Notes: generated from the sequence alone by a model not told the origin. A DNA stretch of 20,071 nt from Spirochaetaceae bacterium (GCA_031283025.1 JAITCP010000079.1:1-20071); one strand, 5' to 3'. Numbered from the stretch's first letter, positions 8,038 to 15,284 are shown. Made by a program: numbers and translations.

Positions 8038-8112
8038 GGTATTAATACCGCAGGGCAAGCCCTGCACCCGCCGCCTGCGGCGGCTTTCCGCGGCAGAGCC
8101 GCTGGTATTAAA
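8038..8112 (+). repeat. Cloverleaf-like nested palindrome next to the hairpin element
   Basis: An outer stem TTAATACC (8042-8049) pairs with GGTATTAA (8104-8111). It encloses three hairpins: GCAGGGC-AA-GCCCTGC (8050-8065), GCCGCC-TGC-GGCGGC (8070-8084) and GCGGC-AGA-GCCGC (8090-8102). The left stem is also part of a perfect 12-bp palindrome (8038-8049). There is no open reading frame, anticodon-arm sequence or CCA, so it is not a tRNA. The following bases (8113-8180) are a CT/CG-rich tract up to the stop of the next gene; I see no further feature in them. Confidence 0.75.
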
Positions 8113-8180
8113 CCCTTCGTTTCCTCACTCGCTCGATCATGCCCTTGCAAGCACGGTCGCGATCTCGCTCCGTTCGTCAA

Positions 8181-10214
8181 TCAATCGTTAAATTCTGCTT
8201 TGAGAACGCCGTTTATATATACCCCAACATTGGGGTCTACCTCTATTGTATCATTGTTGGTGTCCTGTCCAACGGAAGCTTCATCCATTTTTATGTTAGG
8301 CACCTTTATGACATTTCCCGACTCGTCCTCTCCCCAATCAAGCATCTCAATTGTAGGTATCCCAATTGATATATCTGCAACAAATTGTTCTCCTTTCTTT
8401 ACTTCCCGTGTATCCTGGTTAAATCTGGGCTGACCGTTTTCACCAACATCGTAGTAGCCCCTTCTGCCCCATGCCACCGTGCCGCCCAATTTGTAAAACG
8501 CCCCTCCTTTGCCTCCGTTGTCAGTGTTTGCCAGTTTTTCCCACTCGGCATCGGTTAAAGCGTCATATGGGGGGGCGTTCGGCTTTTTCGTGCCGTATAC
8601 AATCCCGCCGGTTATAACGAACAGCCCGTCATCTTCATAGGAGGGATTGCCGGTATACACGCCGCCGCCCACGCCAAGATTGGTTTTGTTGCCGGAAATT
8701 TCCCCGCCGTGCATATAGAAAAACGCGTCATTGGTTACGCCGCCGCCTGAACCGTCCCCGGTATTGCCGGAAATTTTTCCGTCCCACATATAAAAGAATC
8801 CGCCCAAGCCAAGTATTGCCGGAATGAAATTGGATACACCGCCGCCAAGACCCCCAAAATTGCCGGAAATTTCCCCGTCGTACATATAGAAAAATCCCTG
8901 ATTCATTACGCCGCCGGCGCTCCAGGGCCCCCGGTTTTCGTTAATTTTTCCGCCATACATATAGACGGTTCCGAGGCTGTTATACAGTCCGCCGGCGTCG
9001 GAGCCTAAATTTTTAGTAATTTCACCGTCCTTCAGGTTGAAGATTCCGCGGAAACCAACCGCAACGCCGCCGCCGATGCCGGTATTTTCGTAAATTTTTC
9101 CTCCATTCATGGTGAACGTTGACTGATTAGGCAGTGCATTAGGGTTCTGGGCGTTAATAACGCCCCCTATTACTTTTACTCCTCCGCCTTCATAGGCGCC
9201 ATTTTTATAAATTTGCAGAATAGCATCGGGCGAATGAGGCGGTCCCATGGTAAAAGTTCCGCCCCTGGCTACCAGCACCCCGCCGCCGTTGGCTCCTTCG
9301 TTCTCGGCAATCATCCCGCCGGTCATGGTAAAAGTTCCGCCCCTCACAAATACGCCGCCGCCGCCCGCAAGGGCCATAAAAGAAACTTCCATCGGATCAA
9401 CAGAATAATTTCCTTTAATTTCCCCGCCCTTCATTTCAAGGACAGCGCCTACATTAACCGTTACGCCGCCGCCACATTCTCTTTTTTCATTCCCGTTACC
9501 GGTAATTATGGTTCCGTCATTGATGATCACCTTTCCGCCTGAGTTGATAATTATCATGGACGCGGTATTCCGTTTGCCTTCCAGTCTGATGTTTTCCAGT
9601 TCCAGAGTAACCCCATCCTCTACGGTAAAGAGCGCGCCAAAACCGGAAAGGGATAACGTAGGCTGCATTCCGATTCCGGGATTTGTAACGCCTTTCAGCG
9701 TGATAGTAACCTGCTTTCCCCCAAAATCCAATATTTGGGGTTTGAGATTTTCATCGGCATTTACGCTAAAAGGAAGGCTTGACGGCAGGGGATCCACGTC
9801 CTGCAAAAAAGCCAGCCAGCCGGCAAGAGGGCCGGGCTGCTCAGTGTCTGTTTCATCGCTGCCCTTCCACCGCGCGACAACCAAAGTATCGGCGTGAAAC
9901 ACGGTTTTAAGGGAAATTTGCGTTCCGCCCGTGGTAAACCAGCCGGTAAAAGCATAGCTTCTTATTGTTTCGCCGGTATCAGGGTTCTTTTCATCCTCCT
10001 TTGCCGCTGAGGGCAGGCTTGCAAGCCTGCCCCTGACATCGGTCTTCATGCTGGTTTCAGTGCTGTGGATGAGTTCTTCGCCTTCGTAGTAGGCATTGTC
10101 GCCATAGAAGGTAATGGTATAAATCTTGTCATTATCAATATATGGTTCTCTACAGCCGACAATCAAAAGGCTGCCAAGGAATAAAATCCTTACCGGAAAC
10201 AGTAATTTCTTCAT
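8181..10214 (-). CDS. Beta-helix lipoprotein with N-terminal InlB-type B repeat
   Basis: The product is 677 residues. The signal peptide ends in LLIVGC (lipobox Cys 21). Residues about 30-117 match a Listeria-Bacteroides (InlB B-repeat) module: ITFYGDN..., LASLPSA, YAFTGWFTTGG, then VVARW. From about 160 to 560 the chain is a run of roughly 20-residue turns of the form FYM..GEISGN.G..GGGV, which predict a right-handed beta-helix stacked along the cell surface. The C-terminal 100 residues leave this pattern and may cap the helix. The function is likely adhesion or glycan binding (inference). The gene has a likely promoter at 10449-10476 and a leader of over 200 bases containing four stem-loops. 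The ribosome binding site is weak. The coding region includes a perfect 22-bp palindrome (10011-10032). Confidence 0.86.
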   Translation of the reverse strand: MKKLLFPVRILFLGSLLIVGCREPYIDNDKIYTITFYGDNAYYEGEELIHSTETSMKTDVRGRLASLPSAAKEDEKNPDTGETIRSYAFTGWFTTGGTQISLKTVFHADTLVVARWKGSDETDTEQPGPLAGWLAFLQDVDPLPSSLPFSVNADENLKPQILDFGGKQVTITLKGVTNPGIGMQPTLSLSGFGALFTVEDGVTLELENIRLEGKRNTASMIIINSGGKVIINDGTIITGNGNEKRECGGGVTVNVGAVLEMKGGEIKGNYSVDPMEVSFMALAGGGGVFVRGGTFTMTGGMIAENEGANGGGVLVARGGTFTMGPPHSPDAILQIYKNGAYEGGGVKVIGGVINAQNPNALPNQSTFTMNGGKIYENTGIGGGVAVGFRGIFNLKDGEITKNLGSDAGGLYNSLGTVYMYGGKINENRGPWSAGGVMNQGFFYMYDGEISGNFGGLGGGVSNFIPAILGLGGFFYMWDGKISGNTGDGSGGGVTNDAFFYMHGGEISGNKTNLGVGGGVYTGNPSYEDDGLFVITGGIVYGTKKPNAPPYDALTDAEWEKLANTDNGGKGGAFYKLGGTVAWGRRGYYDVGENGQPRFNQDTREVKKGEQFVADISIGIPTIEMLDWGEDESGNVIKVPNIKMDEASVGQDTNNDTIEVDPNVGVYINGVLKAEFND
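10011..10032. repeat. Perfect 22-bp palindrome inside the InlB-type domain
   Basis: The left half GGGCAGGCTTG is followed directly by its exact reverse complement, with no unpaired centre. It encodes the RLASLP segment that is normal for this domain, so the palindrome may reflect codon choice rather than insertion. Confidence 0.9.
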
Positions 10215-10240
10215 TATAACGCCCCGTATTGTTTATTAGA

Positions 10241-10512
10241 GTTGTTCAAAAACTTCAGTTATTGAACAACTTCCTATTAAAACTGGAGGTGTCCGAAAAG
10301 TTAGATAACTTCTTCGGACACTGGAATAAATGCTGTTCAGGAAGTAACCCCGCCAACGAAGTTGGCGCACTTCCTGGACAGCCCCTTAACTTGTTCAAGA
10401 ACCAACCGGGTTCTTGAACAAGTCTATTTTAACGAAACCTGTATGTATATTATCACCGGGATAGAAAAAATAACAAGATGATCCTTTTCCAAAACCCGCT
10501 TAGTTTTGGAAA
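10241..10512. repeat. Tandem run of five unrelated-stem hairpins
   Basis: Hairpin A: GTTGTTCAA (10241-10249) with TTGAACAAC (10262-10270). B: GTGTCCGAA plus AAGTTA (10289-10303) with TAACTT, a bulged C, then TTCGGACAC (10306-10321). C: a 14-bp stem with one G-T pair (10332-10345 with 10369-10382) and an inner 7-bp stem (10351-10357 with 10361-10367). D: a perfect 15-bp stem (10389-10403 with 10409-10423). E: TTTCCAAAAC (10486-10495) with GTTTTGGAAA (10503-10512). Stem sequences differ but each remains paired. Several tips share AAC before and GTT after the loop, as do the hairpins at 7918-8036. The stretch 10215-10524 holds no credible gene; besides these hairpins it contains one promoter-like site. 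Confidence 0.85.
10449..10476 (-). promoter_or_regulatory. Sigma-70-like promoter for the beta-helix lipoprotein
   Basis: On the minus strand TTGTTA (10471-10476) and GATAAT (10449-10454) are separated by 16 bases, with a T-rich spacer. A transcript would start near 10442 and carry hairpins D, C, B and A in a leader of about 228 bases before the ATG at 10214. Hairpin E would lie upstream, between the CYTH stop and this promoter. Confidence 0.5.
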
Positions 10513-10524
10513 GTCCGCAGACAG

Positions 10525-11163
10525 TTATTCCTGGCAGGACAATAATTCCGAATAGTAGCGGCTTTCTATGCTTTCTTTCCCAATGCCGGTTTGTTCCAGA
10601 AGGGCAAGCAGTTGTTCCCGTGCCGCCGCAACGGTTCCGGGACTGTCTTCTTTGGCAAGAATTTCCAGCTCCAAAAACCAGCCCAGACTCTTCGCGCCGG
10701 GCACAGGCGTCTCCGATTCCGCAATTTCCGGTTCCGTATATACGGAACCGGAAACCTTGCACAGTTCCGCGGTAATTCCCCGGTATCGCCATACCCAGCC
10801 TTGTTTACGCTTGTGAATCTGCTTTTCCAGCCCCAGGAGCTCCAGTAATTCTTCAAAAGCCGCTCCGTCAGATACTGCAAATTCTTGTTCATCGTTCACT
10901 TCACATTCGGCCCGCATTTCCTTGCGCTTCAAGGTAACGATTGTATGCCCTGCATCCCCGGCCTTCTCCCGTCTGACCCGCAGTCCCGAATCAGGCAGCC
11001 CGCCGCCGTATGCCGTAGCCACCCGGATAAACTCCGGGACAAACCAGTAAGCATCATCCTTGAAAAACGGCGTTCCTTCACCGGCAAGGGAAACCAGCCT
11101 GTTTTTGCAGTCCGCACTGTTAGAGACATGGGCTTTAAGTTCTATTTCTACAGATTTTCCCAT
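10525..11163 (-). CDS. CYTH-domain protein (class IV adenylate cyclase / triphosphate tunnel family)
   Basis: The product is 212 residues from ATG 11163, chosen because AGGGA lies just upstream and the family's ExExK motif (EIELK, residues 6-10) then falls at the N-terminus as usual. Other family marks are the basic strand pair LRVRRE and VTLKRKE, the acidic strand FLELEI, and the terminal SRYYSELL. CYTH enzymes bind triphosphorylated ligands with Mg; members make cAMP or hydrolyse thiamine triphosphate or tripolyphosphate. Which reaction applies here cannot be told. Between the strand ITAELCKV and KSLGWFLELEI is an extra segment of about 20 residues (SGSVYTEPEIAESETPVPGA) where relatives usually have a short turn; it contains the perfect 30-bp palindrome at 10725-10754. 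The gene is divergent from the cas2-like gene, with 68 bases between them. Confidence 0.85.
   Translation of the reverse strand: MGKSVEIELKAHVSNSADCKNRLVSLAGEGTPFFKDDAYWFVPEFIRVATAYGGGLPDSGLRVRREKAGDAGHTIVTLKRKEMRAECEVNDEQEFAVSDGAAFEELLELLGLEKQIHKRKQGWVWRYRGITAELCKVSGSVYTEPEIAESETPVPGAKSLGWFLELEILAKEDSPGTVAAAREQLLALLEQTGIGKESIESRYYSELLSCQE
10725..10754. repeat. Perfect 30-bp palindrome in frame within the CYTH gene
   Basis: The left half TTTCCGGTTCCGTAT is followed directly by its exact reverse complement. GCAA (10721-10724) and TTGC (10757-10760) extend the arms after a two-base CC bulge. It encodes VSGSVYTEPEI on the minus strand, within a segment that looks inserted relative to the family. 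The reading frame is kept. Confidence 0.93.
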
Positions 11164-11231
11164 ACTATCCCTTTGATATTCTTTTCCTCTACTGTAACAA
11201 AACAGGGGAATATGATACAATAAGAACAACT
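11164..11231. promoter_or_regulatory. Divergent intergenic region between CYTH and cas2-like genes
   Basis: The 68 bases must hold the start signals of both genes. TATGAT (11211-11216) and the overlapping TACAAT (11216-11221) are plausible -10 boxes for the plus-strand operon, but I find no good -35 at the right distance. The minus strand has AGGGA before the CYTH start. There is no clear ribosome binding site before ATG 11232, so the first operon gene may be translated from a very short leader. Confidence 0.3.
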
Positions 11232-11603
11232 ATGTTTGTTTCAATTGCGGTTGATCCCGGATCAGAAGAAAGGGCAAAAGACCTGGTGGAACTACTTATA
11301 CAGTACGGTTTTGAAAAAATCCAGCGGGGCCTTTGGGAATCCACGGCAATATCGCCGGAAACTCTGGGCCGGTTAAAGCGGGATCTGGACCGTTCAACTG
11401 ACGCTTTTGACCACCTGCGGATATTTCAGTACCCCGTGAACGGAACGCTGGCGCTCAGCACCCTGCGGGATAAAAAGTGGCGGCGGCTTATCGCCAAGGG
11501 GGGGGACAATCCCCCTGCGGTTCAGGCCGCGCCAAGCCCTGGCCGTACTGCGGCAAAGCCCGTGCGGAATGTCCGCCATGGCCGGAGGGCTACCGATTTA
11601 TGA
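11232..11603 (+). CDS. Stand-alone Cas2-like protein
   Basis: The product is 123 residues; the first 87 follow the Cas2 ferredoxin-like order. Strand 1 is MFVSIAVD, ending in the Asp 8 that is the conserved metal-site position of Cas2. Then come helix 1 (EERAKDLVELLIQYG), strand 2 (FEKIQRGLWES), helix 2 (SPETLGRLKRDLDRS), strand 3 (DHLRIFQYPV) and a short last strand. Cas2 dimers normally partner Cas1 in spacer acquisition; relatives include VapD-type nucleases. No cas1, other cas gene or repeat-spacer array is present, and the gene heads a housekeeping operon, so a role outside CRISPR is likely (inference). The tail after about residue 88 is Pro/Ala/Arg-rich and includes an 8-G run facing a 5-C run (11498-11515). 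The stop is 7 bases before prfB. Confidence 0.68.
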   Translation: MFVSIAVDPGSEERAKDLVELLIQYGFEKIQRGLWESTAISPETLGRLKRDLDRSTDAFDHLRIFQYPVNGTLALSTLRDKKWRRLIAKGGDNPPAVQAAPSPGRTAAKPVRNVRHGRRATDL

Positions 11604-11610
11604 GAAAATT

Positions 11611-12730
11611 ATGCTGTTAACAGAACTGGGGAGCCCCGTAGCGGAACTTTCCGCAAAAATTCTTGACGCCTGGAGGCGTCTTTGAACAGCCTCAAAAAGA
11701 TTCGGGAAAAACCATAGAGCAAAAAATTCGGGAACTGGAGGAGGAATCGGGCAAGCCCGAATTCTGGGGCGATCCTTCAAAAGCGGAAAAGGTCATGGGG
11801 GAACTCAAGACACAAAAAAACCGCTATGAACCCTGGAAAAACCTAAAAACAGAAGCGGAGGATTTGGCGGCGCTGCTGGAACTGGCCAACGAAGCGGGAG
11901 ATGAGTCCCAAACCGCGGAAATTGCGGAAACCCTTAAGGCGCTTTCCGCCCGGTATGAGAAACAAAACCTCCTGGAACTCATGTCCGGGGAAGTTGACAG
12001 GAACGGCTGCTTCCTTACGATTCACTCCGGGGCGGGCGGCACAGAAGCGTGCGATTGGTCCCAAATGCTGTACCGTATGTACCTGCGCTGGGCGGAACGC
12101 CGCGGCTTTTCTATAGAAGAAATTGATATGCTGGAAGCGGAAGGGGGAATCAAATCCGTTACCTGCAAAATAGAGGGGGACTATGCCTTTGGCTGGCTCA
12201 AGGGCGAATCGGGGGTTCACCGGCTTGTGCGAATTTCCCCCTTTGACTCCAATGCGCGCCGCCATACTTCTTTTGCGTCGGTTTATGCCTTTCCCATTCT
12301 TGACGATTCCATAGAAGTGGAAGTCCGCCCGGAAGACCTGCGGGTAGACACCTACCGTTCAGGCGGCGCCGGAGGCCAGCACGTAAACAAAACAGACAGC
12401 GCCGTCCGTTTTACCCACCTGCCTACGGGGATCGTGGTTGCCTGCCAGAACGAGCGGAGCCAAACGATGAACAGGGCGACGGCGATGAGTATGCTCAAAG
12501 CGAGGCTTTATGAACATTACCGGCAGGAAAAAGAAAAGGAAAATTCCCGCTTTGCCCAGGAAAAAAAGGATATTTCCTGGGGTAACCAGATACGGTCTTA
12601 TGTGTTTCAGCCTTATACTCTGGTAAAGGATTACCGCACCAAGGCGGAAGCGGGCAATATTCAGGCCGTCATGGACGGGGATATTGACTTATTTATAGAG
12701 GAATATTTAAAGCTATGCGTAAAAGCGTAA
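11611..12730 (+). CDS. prfB: Peptide chain release factor 2, with programmed +1 frameshift
   Basis: The CDS is 11611-11682 joined to 11684-12730: a 24-codon first frame ends CTT TGA, then the ribosome skips one T and reads on for 348 codons, about 372 residues in all (family usual about 365). RF2 ends translation at UGA and UAA. The release motif is GGAGGQHVNKTDSAVR (GGQ about 254-256), and the stop-recognition tripeptide is SPF (about 209-211), which separates RF2 from RF1. The N-terminal domain is helical and acidic. ATG 11611 was chosen because it gives a leader near the family length; ATG 11578 is in frame and would add 11 residues and overlap the cas2-like gene. The ribosome binding site is weak, which suggests coupling to the upstream gene. 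The end overlaps the next gene by 16 bases. Confidence 0.95.
11665..11685 (+). promoter_or_regulatory. prfB programmed +1 frameshift site
   Basis: GGAGG (11672-11676) acts as an internal Shine-Dalgarno, three bases before CTT (11680-11682), followed by the in-frame TGA (11683-11685). This is the spacing of the E. coli prfB site (known autoregulation: low RF2 favours the shift). The base after TGA is A rather than the C of E. coli. GACGCC (11665-11670) and GGCGTC (11675-11680) can pair across TGGA, so in free RNA part of the internal Shine-Dalgarno is in a hairpin. Confidence 0.92.
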
Positions 12731-14403
12731 AGGTGCAATACAAGCCATTTTTTGCCATCCTCTTGTTCCTTGTTTTGCTCACTCCTCTTTTTGCACGGGG
12801 CAAAAAGGAAGAACAAAAGAACGAACTCCAATTTACCGAATTTGTCCTTTGCATTACCACGTTTGATGTATCCGCCCTTCCTCTGGGACAACAGGCTTTG
12901 GGGCCCATACTTCAACGCGAATTTGTCCGGGATTTGATGCAAATTCACCATCGGCTGCGGAGCGATGGCGAGCTGCTCCGCTATGAAGAAGCGGCATGGA
13001 CAGCGGCAAAACGTAAAGCGGCGGCCAAGCTGGCGGCAAAAAGAGGGGAACGGGACACCCTTTTGTTTCGGGGCTATCCAAACTGGAAATACAAGAAAGA
13101 ACTAAAACGGATCAACAAGGAACTGAAAACCCTGGAAGAGGAGTACCAAAAAGCCCTGGAACAAGAACCCATAATTGAAGAAAGTCCCTTGTTTAAACTA
13201 ATTGCCGCCAATACTGCAGCAAGCCCCAGTTTTCCCCAGCCGCCTGCAGCAGGAAGGGAAGAATCTTTTTTACGGAGCAACAACGCGGACGCTTTTCTTT
13301 CCGGAAAATTCCGGCTTCTTTACGGCAGAATTTATGCGGAATTCCGTATCTTTACACGGGCTTCTTCTTTTATATATGAAGATTCCCTGATTTTTTCTTC
13401 CGAAGACTTAAGCAGAGCGGCAAATGAAATTAAGCAGCGGTTCCTGGCAGCCCTGATAAACACAGACCTTATCCGCCTGGTACTGTATTCCGATCCTGAA
13501 GACGCATGGATAGAAATAAACGGCAGGTTTATAAAAAGCGGAGAAACCCTGGAACTTCCCCCCGGCCCGGTTACCATTAAAATCAATGCGGATGAGCATT
13601 ATGGCATTACCAAAGAAATGGAACTGGAAGGAGGAAAACAGGAATTCGCTTTTACCTTAATGCCGTTTACTCAGGAAACTCTGGATGTTGCATTTTCAGG
13701 ACCAAACAGCGCATTGTATCTGGGCGCCCTGCTATTAATAAAGAACCCTCCCGCTCCGGTTCAAGAAGAGGTTGTTGAAACGGCGGATGAAGAAGTAATG
13801 GAAGAGCAGGATGAACAAGAAGAAACGGAAGCGATCATCGCAGAGCAGGAAGGATCAGCGAAACAGGAAGCGGCGATGGAAGCAACGGCAATAAACGGTG
13901 AAACGGCAATAGCGGAACAAGAACAAGAAGAAGAGGCGGAAATAGCGGAAAGTACTTCGGCGGGATTCTTTTCCGTTTACATTCCCGCGGGGCAGTACCG
14001 TTATATACGGGTGGATACAGAAAACGGCCTTACCGGGGAGGCCATTGTAAAAGGCAGCGATAGCACGGGCGGCGGCCCCCGCTTTATCACCCTAAAGCTG
14101 AGAAAACTTCCGGGAAAAGATGACAAGCCCGTGGAAAATGCGCGGAAAAAATTTTACGGCGCATACGGAAGATTCTGGGTGGCCCTGCCCCTGACATTAT
14201 TTATTAGCGGCGTTTCCCAAAGTTACGCTAATTCTTATAATGTGTCCGGTAATCCTGATGTTTATGACAAGGCTGTTGTTTCTAATTATGTTTCTATCGG
14301 AGCATGGGTGGCAACAGGGGTATTTATTGCAGAATCGGTAATACGGCTGGGTATTTACATCCATACCGCATCCAGAGAATCAATTCCCTATAAGGACAAA
14401 TAG
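12715..14403 (+). CDS. PEGA-domain membrane-associated protein, spirochaete type
   Basis: The product is 562 residues. There is an N-terminal signal/anchor (11-27), then a Lys/Glu-rich helical stretch (about 95-150, likely coiled coil). A PEGA-like module sits at about 255-315 (VLYSDPEDAWIEINGRF...LPPGPVTIKI), a small beta-fold common in surface or sensor proteins. Next comes a Glu/Ala/Gln-rich low-complexity linker (about 350-415), a second beta-rich segment (418-465), and two C-terminal membrane segments (about 483-503 and 522-546). I know no function for this architecture. It may link periplasmic material to the membrane. The start ATG 12715 overlaps prfB by 16 bases and the TAG stop shares one base with the ftsY GTG, so expression is tied to both. 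Being between prfB and ftsY suggests a role in envelope biogenesis (inference only). Confidence 0.78.
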   Translation: MRKSVKVQYKPFFAILLFLVLLTPLFARGKKEEQKNELQFTEFVLCITTFDVSALPLGQQALGPILQREFVRDLMQIHHRLRSDGELLRYEEAAWTAAKRKAAAKLAAKRGERDTLLFRGYPNWKYKKELKRINKELKTLEEEYQKALEQEPIIEESPLFKLIAANTAASPSFPQPPAAGREESFLRSNNADAFLSGKFRLLYGRIYAEFRIFTRASSFIYEDSLIFSSEDLSRAANEIKQRFLAALINTDLIRLVLYSDPEDAWIEINGRFIKSGETLELPPGPVTIKINADEHYGITKEMELEGGKQEFAFTLMPFTQETLDVAFSGPNSALYLGALLLIKNPPAPVQEEVVETADEEVMEEQDEQEETEAIIAEQEGSAKQEAAMEATAINGETAIAEQEQEEEAEIAESTSAGFFSVYIPAGQYRYIRVDTENGLTGEAIVKGSDSTGGGPRFITLKLRKLPGKDDKPVENARKKFYGAYGRFWVALPLTLFISGVSQSYANSYNVSGNPDVYDKAVVSNYVSIGAWVATGVFIAESVIRLGIYIHTASRESIPYKDK

Positions 14404-15284
14404 TGAATTTTGCCGGAAAGATAAAAGAATTTTTTGGCCGGAGGCATTCCGTATCGGATGATTTTTTCGACGCTTTGGGCGATCTTCTGATAGAGGGTGA
14501 TTTTGGCGCCGCTCCCGCCATGATGCTGGTTGAAAATTTAGAATCGCTTGCCAGAAAAGAAAGAATCACCGAACCTGCTTTGTTAAAACAACGGTTTGAG
14601 GAACTTTTAACGGAAGGGCTTTTGGACGCTTCGCCGGACAAGCAGTTGGAAGCGCTGCCGGAAGCAAAACCGCCCGCCGTAATACTCCTCCTGGGGGTAA
14701 ACGGCGTGGGAAAAACCCCCACCGCCGCAAAACTTGCCTGCCGGTATAAATCCCGCGGCAAAAGGCCCATACTGGCGGCAGCGGATACCTTTAGGGCCGG
14801 AGCAATCAATCAACTTAAGATTCACGGTGAAAAACTCAATGTCCGGGTAGTGGCGCACCAGCAGGGGGGGGATCCGGCTGCGGTGGTCTACGATGCCGTA
14901 GAAGCGGCTCTTTCCGGCGGGGGAGACCTTGTTATTGCCGACACCGCCGGACGTATGCACACCAAATCGGCGCTGGTGGAAGAACTTAAAAAGACAGACC
15001 GGGTAGTTGAAAACAAACTGGGCAGGGCATCCCTGTACATCAAGTGGCTCGTGCTGGACGCGACCACGGGGCGCAACGCGCTGTCCCAGGCGGAAGTTTT
15101 TCATCAGGCGGCGGCCCTGGACGGGGCAATTCTGACCAAGTACGATTCCGGGGCAAAGGGGGGAATAGTTTTTTCCCTTGCTTCGGAACTTAAAATCCCA
15201 ACCGTTTTTCTTTGTAACGGCGAGGGCTATGATCATATCATGCCTTTTGAAAAGTCCGCTTTTGCGAAAGATTTTGCCGGATGA
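14403..15284 (+). CDS. ftsY: Signal recognition particle receptor FtsY
   Basis: The product is 293 residues, a short FtsY with an N domain (1-90) but no long acidic A domain. The G-domain motifs run in order: P-loop GVNGVGKTPTAAKLA, DTFRAGA, DTAGR, TKYDSGAKGG, and the closing GEGYDHIMPF. FtsY docks the SRP-ribosome complex at the inner membrane so that nascent membrane proteins reach SecYEG. Two deviations stand out: the family's GKTTT is GKTPT here, and the usual TKLDG/TKxDGTAKGG reads TKYDSGAKGG. The start is GTG 14403, overlapping the previous stop by one base, with AAGGA 6 bases upstream. The stop TGA overlaps the ATG of the next gene (ATGA). Confidence 0.95.
   Translation: MNFAGKIKEFFGRRHSVSDDFFDALGDLLIEGDFGAAPAMMLVENLESLARKERITEPALLKQRFEELLTEGLLDASPDKQLEALPEAKPPAVILLLGVNGVGKTPTAAKLACRYKSRGKRPILAAADTFRAGAINQLKIHGEKLNVRVVAHQQGGDPAAVVYDAVEAALSGGGDLVIADTAGRMHTKSALVEELKKTDRVVENKLGRASLYIKWLVLDATTGRNALSQAEVFHQAAALDGAILTKYDSGAKGGIVFSLASELKIPTVFLCNGEGYDHIMPFEKSAFAKDFAG

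Noticed and set aside
8038..8112. tRNA gene
   Set aside because: The cloverleaf outline lacks the T-arm and D-arm consensus, a seven-base anticodon loop and an acceptor end.
8221..8236. ACCCCAA/TTGGGGT inverted repeat at the end of the beta-helix gene
   Set aside because: It is a 7-bp stem fully explained by codons for DPNVGV; too short to separate from chance.
10229..10417. Small plus-strand open frame through the hairpins
   Set aside because: Its sequence is dictated by inverted repeats, and it has no ribosome binding site.
10241..10512. Integron attC sites
   Set aside because: Treponema denticola has a chromosomal integron, and these hairpins contain AAC and GTT triplets, but these lie at the hairpin tips rather than at the outer ends as in attC. 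No cassette genes or integrase are present.
10241..10512. CRISPR array beside the cas2-like gene
   Set aside because: The hairpins differ in stem sequence and spacing, and there are no identical repeats with regular unique spacers.
11600..11620. Short ATG frame overlapping the cas2-like stop (GGAGGG upstream)
   Set aside because: It gives only six codons before TAA. It could aid coupling to prfB but is not a supported gene.
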